Shown piece by piece: positions 1 to 13,500 of a stretch of 64,000 nt of DNA. Location of the stretch: NCBI GenBank assembly GCA_032622095.1, contig CP136064.1:216144205-216208204 (forward strand). The letters are read 5' to 3'. Position numbers and translations under genes: made by a program. Below the pieces are notes generated by a model that was not told where the DNA came from, did not search any database, and worked only from the letters and a program-made list of their open reading frames with translations. Origin of the DNA: Siphonodentalium dalli (Eukaryota; Mollusca; Scaphopoda; Gadilida; Siphonodentaliidae). Each line of letters starts with the position of its first letter. Position 1 is the stretch's first letter.

Positions 1-1079
1 AGATCCAATTTTTCTATTATAAATGGCATTCCCACGTAACCATTGGTCATGTTGGCTACTATGCACAATTTCATTGGTCAGTGATGTAACAGTTGATTGA
101 AAGGTGAAATTCAGTCTCTTTAAAAAGCTCATGACAATTACAAACACAGCATCATGATTGGCTATATTTAAATTGCGATATCAGAGGTCAATGACGTGTT
201 GACAATTTTCCCCACACATAGTGAAACACGATACTTTTTATAATACAGAATATATTTGATATATTCAGAATTAAATGTGATAAAATTTACTCATCACAAT
301 CTAATCTAGGTGACATTATCTTCAAGTTTTAATCAGCCAATGAAATTTATTTCTGATTATTTGTTCGTATCCTGTTGTTTCAATAACTACATGTACTTCT
401 AAAAACATTCACTCTACCAGACACAGTTTATTGGCAAAGCCTCATCGTCCTAGCAATGGGATCTAATTAGGGAAATCTTGAGATGCAAATCTATTAAAAT
501 TGTCGTCAGTTTTATAAAGATGCTGTGTAGATGCTACTGAGGCTCTAAATGCCTCAGATGTCAATGCCGTGCCGTAAATCTTGAAAATGAAATGCTATCT
601 GGAAAGGCCTTCAAGATTCATCTTAGCAGAGTGATAAGATTGCAAAACTTCTAACTTTGACAGTCATATATTAACATACCATAATATTGCATGAGGTGTG
701 GTGAAGATCATGTTCGATGGTAGTTGAACCATAACAAGACATAACACTGAGTGGATACTGTTATGCAAAGGTTGCGGCCAGATTTAATATGATATATGTC
801 GGGTCACAATGACAACCAAAGAAACCGCTGAGGAAATGTGCACATACTGTTTTGGGAATAAAACATAGCTGTTCCACCACTGGATAATATATCCATGGTG
901 CAGGTATAACAGTGTTATAGTCAGTGGGTGCTTGAGGGGCGAAGTTAAAAGTTTATCAATCTAAACCTTGCAATAATCTGAAGAAATAACATAAAGCAAT
1001 ATTTCTTCTATATTGTAGATACCAGTGGAAACTTGAACTATGAAAAAATGATTTACTAAATGATAAATAAACAAGAATG
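1..1079. other. No gene recognised
   Basis: AT-rich sequence without a long open frame, conserved motif or repeat seen elsewhere in the window. Confidence 0.6.
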
Positions 1080-1504
1080 CAAGTCTGGATATAGTGTGTC
1101 TGACATTTGCAGAATGAGGTCCCCCAGATTGTGAATTTAGTGACGCTATCCCATCACCAAATTCACCCTCTGGGAACCTCATTCTGCTTAGGCCTCAACT
1201 TCTATGGGAGACCTAGGATCAGATTGAAGTTCCCCAGTTGATGGTGATGTTCACCCATTACTGACCTTGATTATGCATTTTATCTTCTGCAAATTAGGGG
1301 ATTTAGAAACTGTATAGAAGTGAACAAAGTAACTAAAAACATGATAATTTGAGAGAATAGATACTTCCTAGAAGATGAGGCCTAAGCAGAATGAGGTTCC
1401 CAGAAGGTTAATTTGGTGATGCTATGCTGTGCGGGATAGCATCTCTAAATTCACCCTCTAGGGACCTCATTATGCAAATGTCAGACACACTATTTCCAGG
1501 CTTA
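1080..1504 (+). mobile_element. hAT-like MITE, family M1 copy 1 (425 bp)
   Basis: The ends are CAAGTCTGGATATAGTGTG and the inverse of AAGCCTGGAAATAGTGTG. Target duplication is CAAGAATG/CAAGGATG (7 of 8). Two inner palindromes are built on GCAGAATGAGGT and GGGTGAATTTAGTGATGCTA. No coding sequence; the small ORF here is chance. Confidence 0.7.
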
Positions 1505-2060
1505 CAAGGATGTATACATAAACAACAATAACAACAATATTTGGTTCATTTAAACAAATAGTAAATGGTAAACATTATTTAACTGATTATTCTTAATTTT
1601 CTGCATAGACCAGCATAGACGTGATTATGTCTAAAAATAATTAACAACATTATTACAAGGGTGAGTCCCATAATTAAAGGTAACATATATTAACAAGGCT
1701 ATATAACATGCTACTGAAAGAGACAAAATTGGTTAAATTTATACACTCCTGCATTATGTATTGGAGGCCATTTTGTAGCATTGAAAAGTATGTGGATTTC
1801 TTCATTATATTTCATTTGAATATGATGCTATACCATATCAAAATACAAGGGAAAATTTTACAATAAAATTCTAATTGATCTATTAAATTAGGATTCAGGA
1901 AAACAAATTAAATCAGGATTAAAGGGATTAAAGAGATGTACCTTTTTAGACTTGCTTTCTTTAATGTTGTGAGCTTTTTGAATATGAAGGTCGCAATTAT
2001 GACCGAAAGTAAAGTCTAAAAAGGTGTATCTCTTTAATTCCTATCACTGATGCAGGCTTG

Positions 2061-2230
2061 TATGGGTAACTTTTCAGGATTTAGTCAGAAATAAGGCTTG
2101 TTGCCATTCATCAGAAAGCTCTGTGTGAGCTTTCTGATGAATGGCAACAAGCCATATTTCCAACTAAATCCTGAAAAATTACCAATAATTCTGCTGTGGT
2201 TAAGGAGTCGATTATCTAGGGCATTGCAGT
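2061..2230. mobile_element. Palindromic MITE, family P1 copy 1, left end lost
   Basis: Starts within the arm at TATGGGTAACTTTTCAGG and keeps the centre and the complete right arm to GCATTGCAGTA. Confidence 0.75.
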
Positions 2231-2522
2231 ATATGACTGAATTCACTTCTCTGATTAACCACCATGATTGCTCCTGTTAAAGACACCCAAACTGATTTGA
2301 CACCATCAAGATATTATTTTTATGGTTTCAACACCCGAAAATAAGAAGATCGAATGGTTCAAACCTATGAGTTGGTGTTGATGGTTAGATATTGACATTC
2401 GAAACTGTTTCTGTTAATCAGGTTTTGACGTATATTTAAAGTCCAAAGAGTCAAAAGTTTACCTAAGATCAAGAGCATTATTTGATTTCCTTGCCCAATA
2501 AGTGCAAAACTAAAATAAGGTT

Positions 2523-2785
2523 TTAACCCTTTTCATGATGGGAGCTGCACTGGTGCAGCATTAAAGATCCCGTGCCAGTGCATTGTTTTATATATGTGAG
2601 TCTCCCAAAGGGAGCCTTGCATATATAAGAGAATGTACTGGCTTACAAGTAAAGGTATTTATTGTTAGGCCAATGTATTCTCTTATATATGCGAGGCTCC
2701 CTGTGGGAGACTCACATATATAATTGAATGCATTGGTACAGGGTTTCCTGAAAATTTCAGGAAGCTCAAGTCATAGAAGGGTTAA
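2523..2785. mobile_element. TTAA-flanked piggyBac-like MITE, family T1 copy 1
   Basis: TTAACCCTTTTCATGA at the left pairs with TCATAGAAGGGTTAA at the right. The inside holds two inverted modules with ATATATGAGA-type arms. TTAA plus CCC ends is the piggyBac signature. Confidence 0.75.
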
Positions 2786-2857
2786 TAATAACTGATACTG
2801 GTTGTCTGGTACATGGCTGATTGTTTTGGATACTCTTGTCAATCTCCATGATGCATA

Positions 2858-3026
2858 CAGTAATGCCCTAAATAATCGACTCCTTAACCACATCAGAATT
2901 ATGGGTAATTTATCAGGATTTAGTCGAAAAAAAAGTGATAGAAACAAGCCATATTTCCAACTAAATCCTGAAATGTTACCCATAATTCTGCTGTGGTTAA
3001 GGAGTTGATTATGTAGGGCATTACTG
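2858..3026. mobile_element. Palindromic MITE, family P1 copy 2 (169 bp)
   Basis: TA on both sides; ends CAGTAATGCCCTA and TAGGGCATTACTG. The central part of the palindrome is lost and replaced by a short A-rich loop. Confidence 0.8.
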
Positions 3027-3421
3027 TATGTGATAGGAGTGTCATTTATTATAAGTAATTTCATAATTTTCAATTTTTATATTCCCTGTTGAGATGTCCC
3101 CAGCAGAACAATTGGATATTTTGATTTGATATGGTGGAAAATCTGATGGAGCAACTTAATATATTGGTAGAAGCCTGGAAGCCAAACTAAAAGATAATTC
3201 CCAATCCAAAATTAAATTTATTGTCCAGATGCTAAAGACCTTTAATTAGAAAGTTCTATTTTGAAATATCTTTTGAAAGTCATGTGGTGTACGAAAGAAA
3301 ATAAATGCAAATTCCAGAGACTAGTGTACAAAGGTAGAATTTTCTTCTAAGATTAAGTTAATATGATTCCAGCTTAGATAAATTTTGCATTCTGTTGCCT
3401 TTAGCAGAAATTGAGGATAAC

Positions 3422-4150
3422 AGGGCCCTGCGAATATTCACAATATAATTTGATGTTGTCGGTGTTATATTTTGGAATATGCAATTTATCAGGATTATTG
3501 TGACATAGTTCTGATATTATCAGAGGGTGATGATGAAACTAGCACGATGCGTCTGCAATATTTTTCGCGACACATATTGTGTTAAATTACAGAGGTTGGT
3601 TCACTTATATGTAACGTTAAAATGAGAGCAAGAGACGGGATGCCCAAATGGCCTACTATTTTATGATAAATCGGTTAATTGTTGGTTAATTGTGTTATTG
3701 GATTGGATATAGGCCTGATACTTGTACATATGTATGTGCCTTATCTTTGTAAATTGCACGATTGTGGGTAAATGTATGTAAATATATCTCTAGTTAGTGT
3801 CACATTCATGATCATGGTACTAATCTGACTGCACATTATATGGTAATAATATCTACTGCATGATTCATCGCAAACTGCCTAATTATTATTTTCATTACCA
3901 AACACTTAATAGGAATGTACATGTAACGTATATAGATTACATATACAACAGGAGATTTGCACAAATAATGCTATTTTCTTTAAAAATACTTTATAAACTG
4001 AACTTTCCCAGCGTCATAATTATAGGAAAACTTTGTGATCCACTTTGAGGACCGACCATATACACAGGCGATTATTCTATATTTTATATCAACTTCCTGA
4101 TTTGATATCAGATTTTGAATATGTGGAAAAGTGTTAATTCGCAGGGCCCC
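3422..4150. mobile_element. hAT-like non-autonomous element (729 bp)
   Basis: Left end AGGGCCCTGCGAAT pairs with right end ATTCGCAGGGCCCC. Flanks are AGGATAAC and AGGAAAAC (7 of 8). No transposase remnant seen. Confidence 0.65.
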
Positions 4151-4158
4151 AGGAAAAC

Positions 4159-7100
4159 TCTTGGTGAATGTTCAACTGGCCTGTACATGCCAAATCCAAT
4201 TTTTGTAGTCTCATACTGCAATGATTTAATTCAATAACTTATCAAGACAAGTTTTTTTAATCCACATGTATTTACAATAAACTGATTGAAAGAAAATAAG
4301 AAAACATGGAACTTGTTCAGTTGCATAGAATTTCTTCAGAATATATATCAGTCATTAGTAACTGATAATGACAAATGTTTTGCGTAAACTTGTATGCTAC
4401 CAGTTTTAACAGGAGGTTTCAATAGGCACTAGCATAATGGGCAGGACTAGTAGACAAATTCTTTGGTTAGGACCCTCATTGTCAATCAATGCTAAAACAA
4501 AATGATACAAAAAATATTTTAAAATTGACATGGTTCAAAACGTTTGCTTACATTTGTGACCAGAAATAAATGAAAAGTGTCAATGACACCAGCTCAACTT
4601 GGATGGGGTATAATTCCATGTGTTACAGTCATAGAGTGATTAGGAATGTGGAAAGTTTAAATTGCTAAGTAACGCTAGATGTCAACATGAAGAGACATAG
4701 AAAAGTAAAATCCAAGATGGCTGCTGGTGGCCACGTTTTTCAATGAAATTCAGAAAAAAATTGATGGTCACCCCAAAGATCCATGTGAAGTTTGGTGATG
4801 ATCAGATGAGAGATGTGACCTGTAAGGTGTGCTAACGGAAATTGTTGACAGACACAAGCAAGGACGCCAACCCATGGTAATAGCTCAAACTAGACTTCAT
4901 CAAGTTGAGCTAAAAATGATATACAAGATGTTATTGACAACCTTTAGAACGAAGGTGTCACTAGATATTTAATATTGCAAATTTGAGATAATTTCAAGGA
5001 TTAGAAATTTTCTATATTTACCAGTATTTACTTATAGAATTAGGTTTAGAAACTGACTAAATATTGACTATGATAATTTAAAAGAAGCTGCATTATACAT
5101 TTTACAATATAGATGAATAAATATTGATTATGATGAACAAAATGTGACAACCTATCCCAAGATAACCCAACCCAGGAAAAATGCCTTCGACATTTTTAGT
5201 AGGCTAGAATAACTTTTTAAAATTACATGCGATAAATTATGAAATGGAGATATGTCATATATTCCAGCTGCTGTTAGTTGAGCGCTTTTATGAACATAAG
5301 TGTGTAACAGTGGTGGAAATAGTGTGTCTGTCAATTTCAGAATGATGTCCCCAGTGGGTGAGTTTAGTGAGGCTACCCCAAACAGCAGGCTAGCATAACT
5401 AAATTCACCCGCTGTGGTCCTCATATCTTCTGGGAAGTATCTATAGTCTTAAATTTTAAATTCTTTTTCTCTTCTGTTCAGTCTCTATACCCCCCACCTA
5501 ATTTTCAAAAGATAAAATGCATAATCAAGGTGACTGATGGGTGAACATCACCAACTTTAACTGGGGAACTTCAATCTGATCATAGGTCTACCATAGCAGT
5601 TGAGGCCAAAGCAAATGAGGTTCACAGAGGGTGAATTTGGTGATGCTAGCCTAGAATGTGGGATAGTGTAACTAAATTCACCATCTGGGGACCTCATTGA
5701 TGGCTCAACCCAACTAGATGTGAATTGCGAGGTCACCAGAAAAATAGGATGTGATGCATTGCTGATGTTAAATCGAAATCACTACAGAAATTAACATACA
5801 CTTTTCTATGTGTTTTCTTTCTATGTTTGTGAAAATAAAATAAGGCTATTGTAATTTTGTTGGAAGGAACTATGAAGAAAAACTGTTTCTTGTGTTTCAT
5901 TACATTGTTAATGTTTCCATGCCAGTGAATGAGGTGACATGTACCAACCTGCTAGAAATGACATATTTGGCACATGAAAGTTAAGAGTAGGAATATGGCA
6001 CAATTAATGAAAGATTTAAACAACCTGTTGAAATGGCAATAAGAATTGTTTAATTGTCCTTCAGCTAGTGGGAGCAAGTTGTTGGTATGCATGCTTCCAG
6101 GCACAAAAAGGACTGCAGTTGTCAGCAGTCGTATGTCAAATTTTACAAAGGGAATTAAACGCAAATTGGTAAGTCGACAAATATCATTTCCTCTATTATC
6201 ACGAGATAGCAGAAGACTCCTGTGAAACCACTTGATAATTACTTATGCATAACAACTCTATTCCTATTAATCATTTATTGGGATGTTCATCTAATAAATT
6301 AACAGAGTATTTGGCTATTTTTTATAATTGGAAGCTGAACATCCAAATAAATGAATGAATGGGAATGCATGCAGTTTCTCTGTTGGACATGAGGCACTTG
6401 CCGTGAAGAAATGTGAAAAATCAATCAGATTTGTAAAACCATCATCACTAAGAAGAACCTTGAGAACCAGATCGATTTTATTCTTATTTTTATTATTGAT
6501 AGCTTTCAAGTGACGAGATTTCACATGTTCAAACCATTGTTATGTAAACATTACTGTTACAGTGGAATTACCGATAAACGTTCAATTAGTCCAATAAGAT
6601 ACCAAAGTTTAATCTAATCTTGACGTTAAATATTGGAAAAGGTCAAATCATTCAAAATTATTCTGAAAAGCATATCCCGACTAAAATATTTGAACATACT
6701 ACACAATCAGTGATGTTTTAAAAAAAATTACTGTAAAAGTTTTGTTTACATAACAATGGTGTTTACATGCAAAAATTTGTTATTGAAGAACTATCAATAA
6801 TGAAAATAAGAACAAAGTTGATCTATTTCTTCATGTTCTTCTTCGTGGCGATGTTTTTACAGACTTTTATAATTTTAACACATATACCCGCTGCAAGTGC
6901 CTTGGGTCCCATTAGTAGTGATATTTGTACAGACCTTTATATTTTTGGCACATTTACCCATTGCGAGTGCCTTGGGTTCATTTAACTGTTTATATTATCC
7001 AGACCTCTCAGTGGACTTCTCAGTAAACGAAGAAACCATTCAAATGTATACTTATAGAACTGAATGGATGATTCTATTTAGGAGATCAACGTATTCGGAT

Positions 7101-7283
7101 AATCAAGCATTTGAACAAGTAGGATTGAACGAATCAGGATACATTTATCCTCTTTGTAATTCAATCCACAAAAACAGAACTAAAACAAAAATATAAAAAA
7201 ATTCTGGTCACAAGTGTAAGCATTGGAAAAAAGATTGCACATGATAATGGCATGTAATATATTAACTAGACTGTTTATAGGTT
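4159..7283. other. Downstream of TMEM164: 3' UTR and intergenic
   Basis: Contains the repeat end CTCAACTTGGATGGGG with GTGTCAATGACACC (about 4575-4910), also seen at 12705 and 38640, and M1 copy 2. A short tandem duplication lies at 6850-6980 (TTACCC, AGTGCCTTGGGT), echoed at 19853-19900. The remainder must include the TMEM164 3' UTR, whose end I cannot place. Confidence 0.5.
5302..5705 (-). mobile_element. hAT-like MITE, family M1 copy 2, one end lost
   Basis: Shares the two inner palindromes (near 5335-5425 and 5605-5700) and the middle segment of the other M1 copies in reverse orientation. The right terminus is missing after CCTCATTGATGG. Confidence 0.6.
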
Positions 7284-7544
7284 TCAGCTGGCTTTTAGAT
7301 GACCATTTAGATGACCATTGCTACTCGCTGCTGCAGCGATAACATTGTTCTTGTCCTCCAGGGATTTACTGTCTTTATAGGGCTCACATGGATCTGTGTA
7401 TAGGTATCCAATGAGGACAAATATTTTTCCAAGGAAATGTAGAAGTATAACTTCATGGGTCATCGCAAACAATCGATAGTATGGTCCATAAAATGGATCG
7501 GATATGGCTGGGCACAACATATTATTCAAATTAACCTTTGAGAC
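7284..7544 (-). CDS. TMEM164: TMEM164 coding exon 5 with stop
   Basis: Acceptor CTTTTAG after a long pyrimidine run. The exon encodes VSKVNLNNMLCPAISDPFYG, the most conserved block, then a last membrane segment and a hydrophilic tail ending GHLKAS. The 3' UTR runs towards lower coordinates. Candidate AATAAA signals (TTTATT on the plus strand) occur near 6478 and 6272, but none can be chosen from sequence alone. Confidence 0.95.
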   Translation of the reverse strand, partial: VSKVNLNNMLCPAISDPFYGPYYRLFAMTHEVILLHFLGKIFVLIGYLYTDPCEPYKDSKSLEDKNNVIAAAASSNGHLNGHLKAS

Positions 7545-10500
7545 CTAAAAGAGAAAGAGAAAAAAAACAATAATTAGATAAAAATTTTGATTTTATATCA
7601 CGTAGAAAATGACTAGGGTTACGCATCAAAGATGGATCTGGTCAAGATTTTTGGCCAATAATAGTGAATCTGTCTGAGAATCACTAAAAATGGATGAACT
7701 AAAGAACCATAACTCAGAACTAAGGGCAGTAACTCAGATAAAAAAAAATCGGACAAACCTGTTTTCGAACTCGATCGTGATATTGTTATGAAAAAATGTT
7801 TTTGCTAATGGTCACAAAATTGTTAAAAATAAACAACTAAATAAACCACCTGTGCATGCTGGCTAAATAAAAAAATGGTGCACTATTGTGTGTGTGTTGG
7901 CGATAACAGAAGTGTGTGTGCATTTACACTGAGAAGGGTTAAATCTGATCAATCACATGCAATCACAATGTAATACGTACAATGTGTTTAATACATTGCT
8001 AACTTAAACAGTGTGAATACTTTTTCCAAGATTGCAACATTGTAATTCAAAACTTCAAAGTAATAAAAATGCTGACGCCATGGCTGCACAACTTGCACGT
8101 GCCCATAGTGAGCACTGTTCATGTCAGCATCAGCGTCATTGATCTTGCATTGTCTGTGAGTAGACTGGCCTTCGACTTTTTGAAAAGTCGAATTACAATA
8201 CTCATATTAAGTAGATGGAATTTGAAAGTCAGACTGAGTTATTATTTCATGAGAGTCCTAAAATTGCTAAATATAGATAATAATAAATAATAAATTTAGT
8301 TTAAAGCCGTAAATCCTCATAGAGCTCTTAGGCTTTACATCAATACATATATAATGATGATTAGAACATAGTAAGAAATATCAATTATGTACAATGAGCT
8401 GCTCATTTGGCTACCATCAGTGGATCGGATGAATTAAGGGATATAACTCAGGTAATAGAATCAGACAAACCTGGTTTTCAAACTCGTTCGAGTTATTGTT
8501 GTGAAAGATCCAAATATGAAATAAGAACAACAATCGTTTGACATTTGTTCCAAGTTTTTGTGGTAAAGGTCATAAAATTGCTAAAAATAGAAAAACAAAT
8601 CTAGTTCTAGAACTCGTATTGTTGTGAAAGATCCATATACCAAATATAAATGTAAATGGTTGATCTTTGACAAGTTATCGTGCTAACGGACATAAATTTT
8701 CCTAAAACTACTAATAGACAAACTCAGGTAAATACCGGTAGGATCGGAAAAATCTGATTTTCAAACTCGATCAAGATATTGGTGTGAGAGATCCATTTAC
8801 CAAATATGAATCGTTTGTTCAAGTTATCGCACTAATGGCAGGGACCAGCCTTGGGAGACATCTTCTCCCTAAAATGTGCCTCTTCTCCCTATTTTTGACC
8901 CAGGGAGAAGTGACTTCTCTCTCATACACCAGTATCGATATATCCTAACATCATATTTAAAGTATATTAACTCATTACAATGGTGTTCTTACTCACTATA
9001 ATGGTTTTATAAATGGGCTATTGTGTTGAATAATTCTTATTGGATCATAGAAGGGTGGTGCTGGGGTATAAATTGAACTTCCATTTGTACTTCTCCCTGA
9101 TAACAGTCCACTTCTCCCTAATAATCAACCTAATTTGAAACCTCTTAGCTGGTCCCTGGCTAATTGGCATAAATTTTCATTGGGACGGAACCGATTTTCT
9201 GTGTGGAGCTGTAGCACTTTACAATTAACTCACATACCAAAAATTGTCAGAATCTATCAATAAATGGCTAAGTTATATAGGTTTTTGGCACCCGTCCGGA
9301 TGCTTGTCCATCAACCTTCCTTCACCATATCAATAGTTGACTTTTGATAAAAACTTGACTAATTATTGTCAGAATCCATCAATAAGTGGCTATGTTATAT
9401 AGGTTTGGGGCGGACTGATCACCCACCAACTGTCCCTCGTCAAACCATAAGTCGAGTTTTATTAAAAAACTTGACTAAAAATCTGGATAAATAATATTAG
9501 ATCACTAATATGACATGTTGCTTATGACAATGGAATTTGCCGCCAGCATTGCCTGATTCCCATGGATAACACACTAAAGGTTAGATTTCCGTTGAAGATT
9601 TCATGTAAAAAAGAATATAGAATTGTACGAAAATACACGGTATGGTCTTATCTCTTATGGCTGTTTAGAATAGGTAGAGAGACATCAAACATGGTCCTTA
9701 TTTTTAGGCCTTTAAATAGTACTGAAAGTAAGTGATGCATTACTGTTGAATGTAATGGTATTACATTACTTCTCATTTTGAAATTAATGGGAATGGTAAT
9801 TGTTATGTAGAAAATAGCAAGTATTGGTACAGTCTAATTATAACTAGACCAAGGTTTCATTACAGTCAACACTCAGTTGAGAGACTCCGTTATTTAAATT
9901 GATTACAGAGTGAACAGGGAATCCCAGCTCGGAGAGCTCATTAATTTTCATGTTTCGAAATAAGTACTGTTTACTGTTTTGGTTGACGTGCGACAATGCC
10001 CATATTTGTTAATAATAACAATGGGCGTAACCTGTTGGCAGAATAACTAAAACATCTTTACTGTGGATAAATAAGCTTTGTAGAATATTCTCATGTTCCA
10101 GTTTTAGTGAATCAATGCCTATTTTATGCAATACATTCTTAATTGCAATGTCGAGAATTTTGATTTCGCCAAGATCAGCCATGTTGTATTGGAATGGCCT
10201 CACTTTCCCAATCACTTCTGCTTCCCGTAATACTTATTTTTAGCAACATTGTGCCGGGCTTCTGAATAAGTGACAAAGTGTGAATAATAAATGGTGTTTG
10301 TTGCAGGAAGCTATTGATTGGTCGAGCAACATATTCTTCGATGCGTAAGTAATTTCATTGACACGATTCTTCCCGTTTGTAACATTTTATTCCATGGGAA
10401 TCCCTAGACCGTAAATTGATGGAAATGAAAATATGGTCTAGTTCTAATTAGACTGGTATTGGTAATGATAATGCAATAATTTAAAAGTAATGGACCCATT

Positions 10501-13500
10501 CTGGCTATATTTACAATAGAATCGAGTATTGTTTCCTACCGATATATTGATTCTGGTATATAAAATAATGACTGAGCCTAGACCGGTTATTATATACTAA
10601 GAATTTTATTTAATAGCTTTTTAAAAACTGGGCTGACTAATTGACTCCCCAATTTTTCAAGGAAAAACTTAATTCTGTATTTACATGTTGAATTCACTAG
10701 AAAAGTTAATATCAATACTCACATATGCTAGATACTGTAATGGCAGAAAATGATAAATAAATAGGATTCCACATGATACAGACGCCCAACTGAAGTCGGT
10801 TAATCTTTCTGCTGTGTACACACCTAATGATAAAAGAGAGTGAATTCATTATTATAAACCGTTACAAGAGATGAATACATTTAAAGACACCAATAGTGTT
10901 CGCAACTTTGAATTTTGAAGATATGAGTGGAAAGAACCATGAAAATCAACCACAAAAATTAAGTCCAATTTTGTCAAATGAAAATGAAATAAATATGTTC
11001 AAGAAATTCAATTTTTGGTAGGATCTACAAGCTTGAGTTTAGTATGCCTGTCATTTGCAGAATGAGATCCCCAGAGGGTGAATTTAGATATGCTATCCCG
11101 CAAAGCGGACTAGCAACACCAAATTCACCCTCTTGGGACCTCATTCTGCATGGCCTCATCTGCTATGGGAGACATAGACTCAGATTGAAGTTCCCAAATC
11201 GTGAATATTGTGATGTACAGGTACACCCATTGGGAACCTCGTTTATGCAATGTGTCGTCTGCCAATTTGGGGATATAGAGAAACTAAACTAAAAAAGAAA
11301 TATAATCTATGTGAATAAGTTTCTATAGAAATTTGATAATAAAGAAACTTTCCAGAGAAGTTAGGGCCTAAGCAGAATGAGGTCCCCAGAGGGGGATAGC
11401 ATCTATAAATTCACCCTCTGCAAATGACAGGCACCTTATTCTCAGGCCTGAGGATGTAATGAAATTGGACATTTTGTGACTGTGATCCTCTGATATGAAT
11501 GTCCTCATAGTGGTAAACATCCATACCAGATTTCATTGAGATCTGGCAACCAGTGGCGGAGATATCTGTTGGATGGACCAAAAAAACAACATTTTCAGAC
11601 AAACAAAGATGAACAAATCTAGAATAGAAAACTCAAACAAAATGATTGAACACTCCATTGAATGTCCTCATAGTAGTGAACATTTCATTGAGATCAGACA
11701 ACCGGCGGTTAAGATATCTGCCCGGATGGACCGAGGATCAGAAACATGTAATCCAGTATACCCACCATTTCCTTCAGTCATGGGGGTATTATCTGGGTGT
11801 AGTAATGGTGGCTCAATAAAAACCTAGGGTTTCCACTAAGGTTAGATTGGAGAATGGTACCCCTATAGATAGCAACTGGGGGAAGTTCTCAGTCTATGCA
11901 ACCATCTGCGAATATCTAATATTAGTAAATCAGACCATAACTTATCCCTAAATTCTGAGCATCGATGGTAATATAAGTAGATTATTTCAATATATCGCAA
12001 CTGTATTTTCATTTTTGACAGTCTGCAAGGTTAGGTAATGTACAGAATGTTTTCATTGGAATGGCATAAAATTTATATTGTAGGTAGAACTCTTTCAATG
12101 AACATGTCAAGTAAAATCTGCAGGTAATATAATTGTTCTGATAATTTTTTGTAGAACCACCAATTGCAGAGGAAACAAGAGATGGACTGCCATCCGGTGC
12201 ATACCCCCTTGTGGCATACTGCCTAGTGTGGGCATATCTATAACCTATGACTCATATACTCAGACATATGGACCAAAAAAATCAGCATTTTCATATAAAC
12301 AAAGATACAAAACTATAGAACGAAAAACAAACAAAACGATGATTGAACACCCCATTGGATGTCCTCATAGTGGTGAACATCCATACCAAATTTAATAGAG
12401 ATCCAAGCACAACTGTTGAAGTAATGACATGAGCAGACATCGGAAGGATCAAAAAGCAAACATTTCCAGATAAACAAAGATATGAATAACTCTAGAATGG
12501 AAAATCCGAACAAAATGATGGAACCCTCAATTGAATGTCCTCATAGTAGTAAACATCCATACCAACTTTCATTGAGATTCAAGCACTACTGTTCAAGTTA
12601 TGACATGAACAGACATCAGATGGATGGACGTACACATGAATGCATGCACGGACGGACAGGTGCAAAACAGTATACCCCCATTTAAAAAAAAGAGGGTATA
12701 ACTACTGAAAGTGTTAATGACACTGTAGCTCAACTTGAAGAGGGGATAATGTCATACATTACAGTCAATGGAGTGATAAAGAATGCAGAAAGTTCAAATA
12801 TTTAAGCAATAGCAGAGGTCAACATGGCGAGCCATATGAAGTTTGAGATCATTTGGATGAAAAATGCTGGCTGTAGGGTGTGCTGAACTATTTTAGTCAG
12901 GCAAAGAGTAAAATTATAATAGAAAATCGTTCAAATTTTATAGCCCCCCCATCTAGAAGTGACCCTCAACATGCCTGTAAATTTTCAAACATTTCCCCAA
13001 TAAATGTAAGCTGCATGATGCACTGATATCTCAAATGTGAAATCCATGATAGCCACTTTAGACATCTGTGGATTGGTTAGGGAAATGTGTGACTTTGAGT
13101 CGCAAGGCGCGCTCGCCGTCATGGGCCAGGGTTCAAATCCCACCCAATCCCAAAAAAATTTGCACGGTCTCAAAAATTACATTTGCTTCTAAAAATAGGT
13201 GGCATGTATGTTGTATAGTCCCAGACATGTTCAAAGAGCAAAGCTCAGCATGTATCAGAGACGTATATATAACATGCTACTGTCCATATCTGCTATATAT
13301 ATACATATTAATAGAGACCTTAAAATGTGCATATAGTGTCCTAAGTACAACACCGGAATACAGAGGCCATTTCAGCTTCCATTTTTGAGGTCGCTTCGGT
13401 GGCCGTGTGGTATTGACGTCGGACTTTGAGTCACAAGGTGCGCTCGCCGTCATGGGCTAGGTTTCGAATCCCACCCAATCCCAAAAAATTTGCACTGTCT

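Noticed and set aside
6767-7196. Overlapping small frames MQKFVIEELS and MPWVPLVVIF
   Set aside because: They run through a short tandem duplication (TTACCC and AGTGCCTTGGGT) that recurs at 19853. There is no homology I recognise and no splice context.
13081-13145. Functional tRNA gene
   Set aside because: The tRNA-like head has a mismatched acceptor stem and degenerate A box, and is fused to a repeat body, so it is a SINE.
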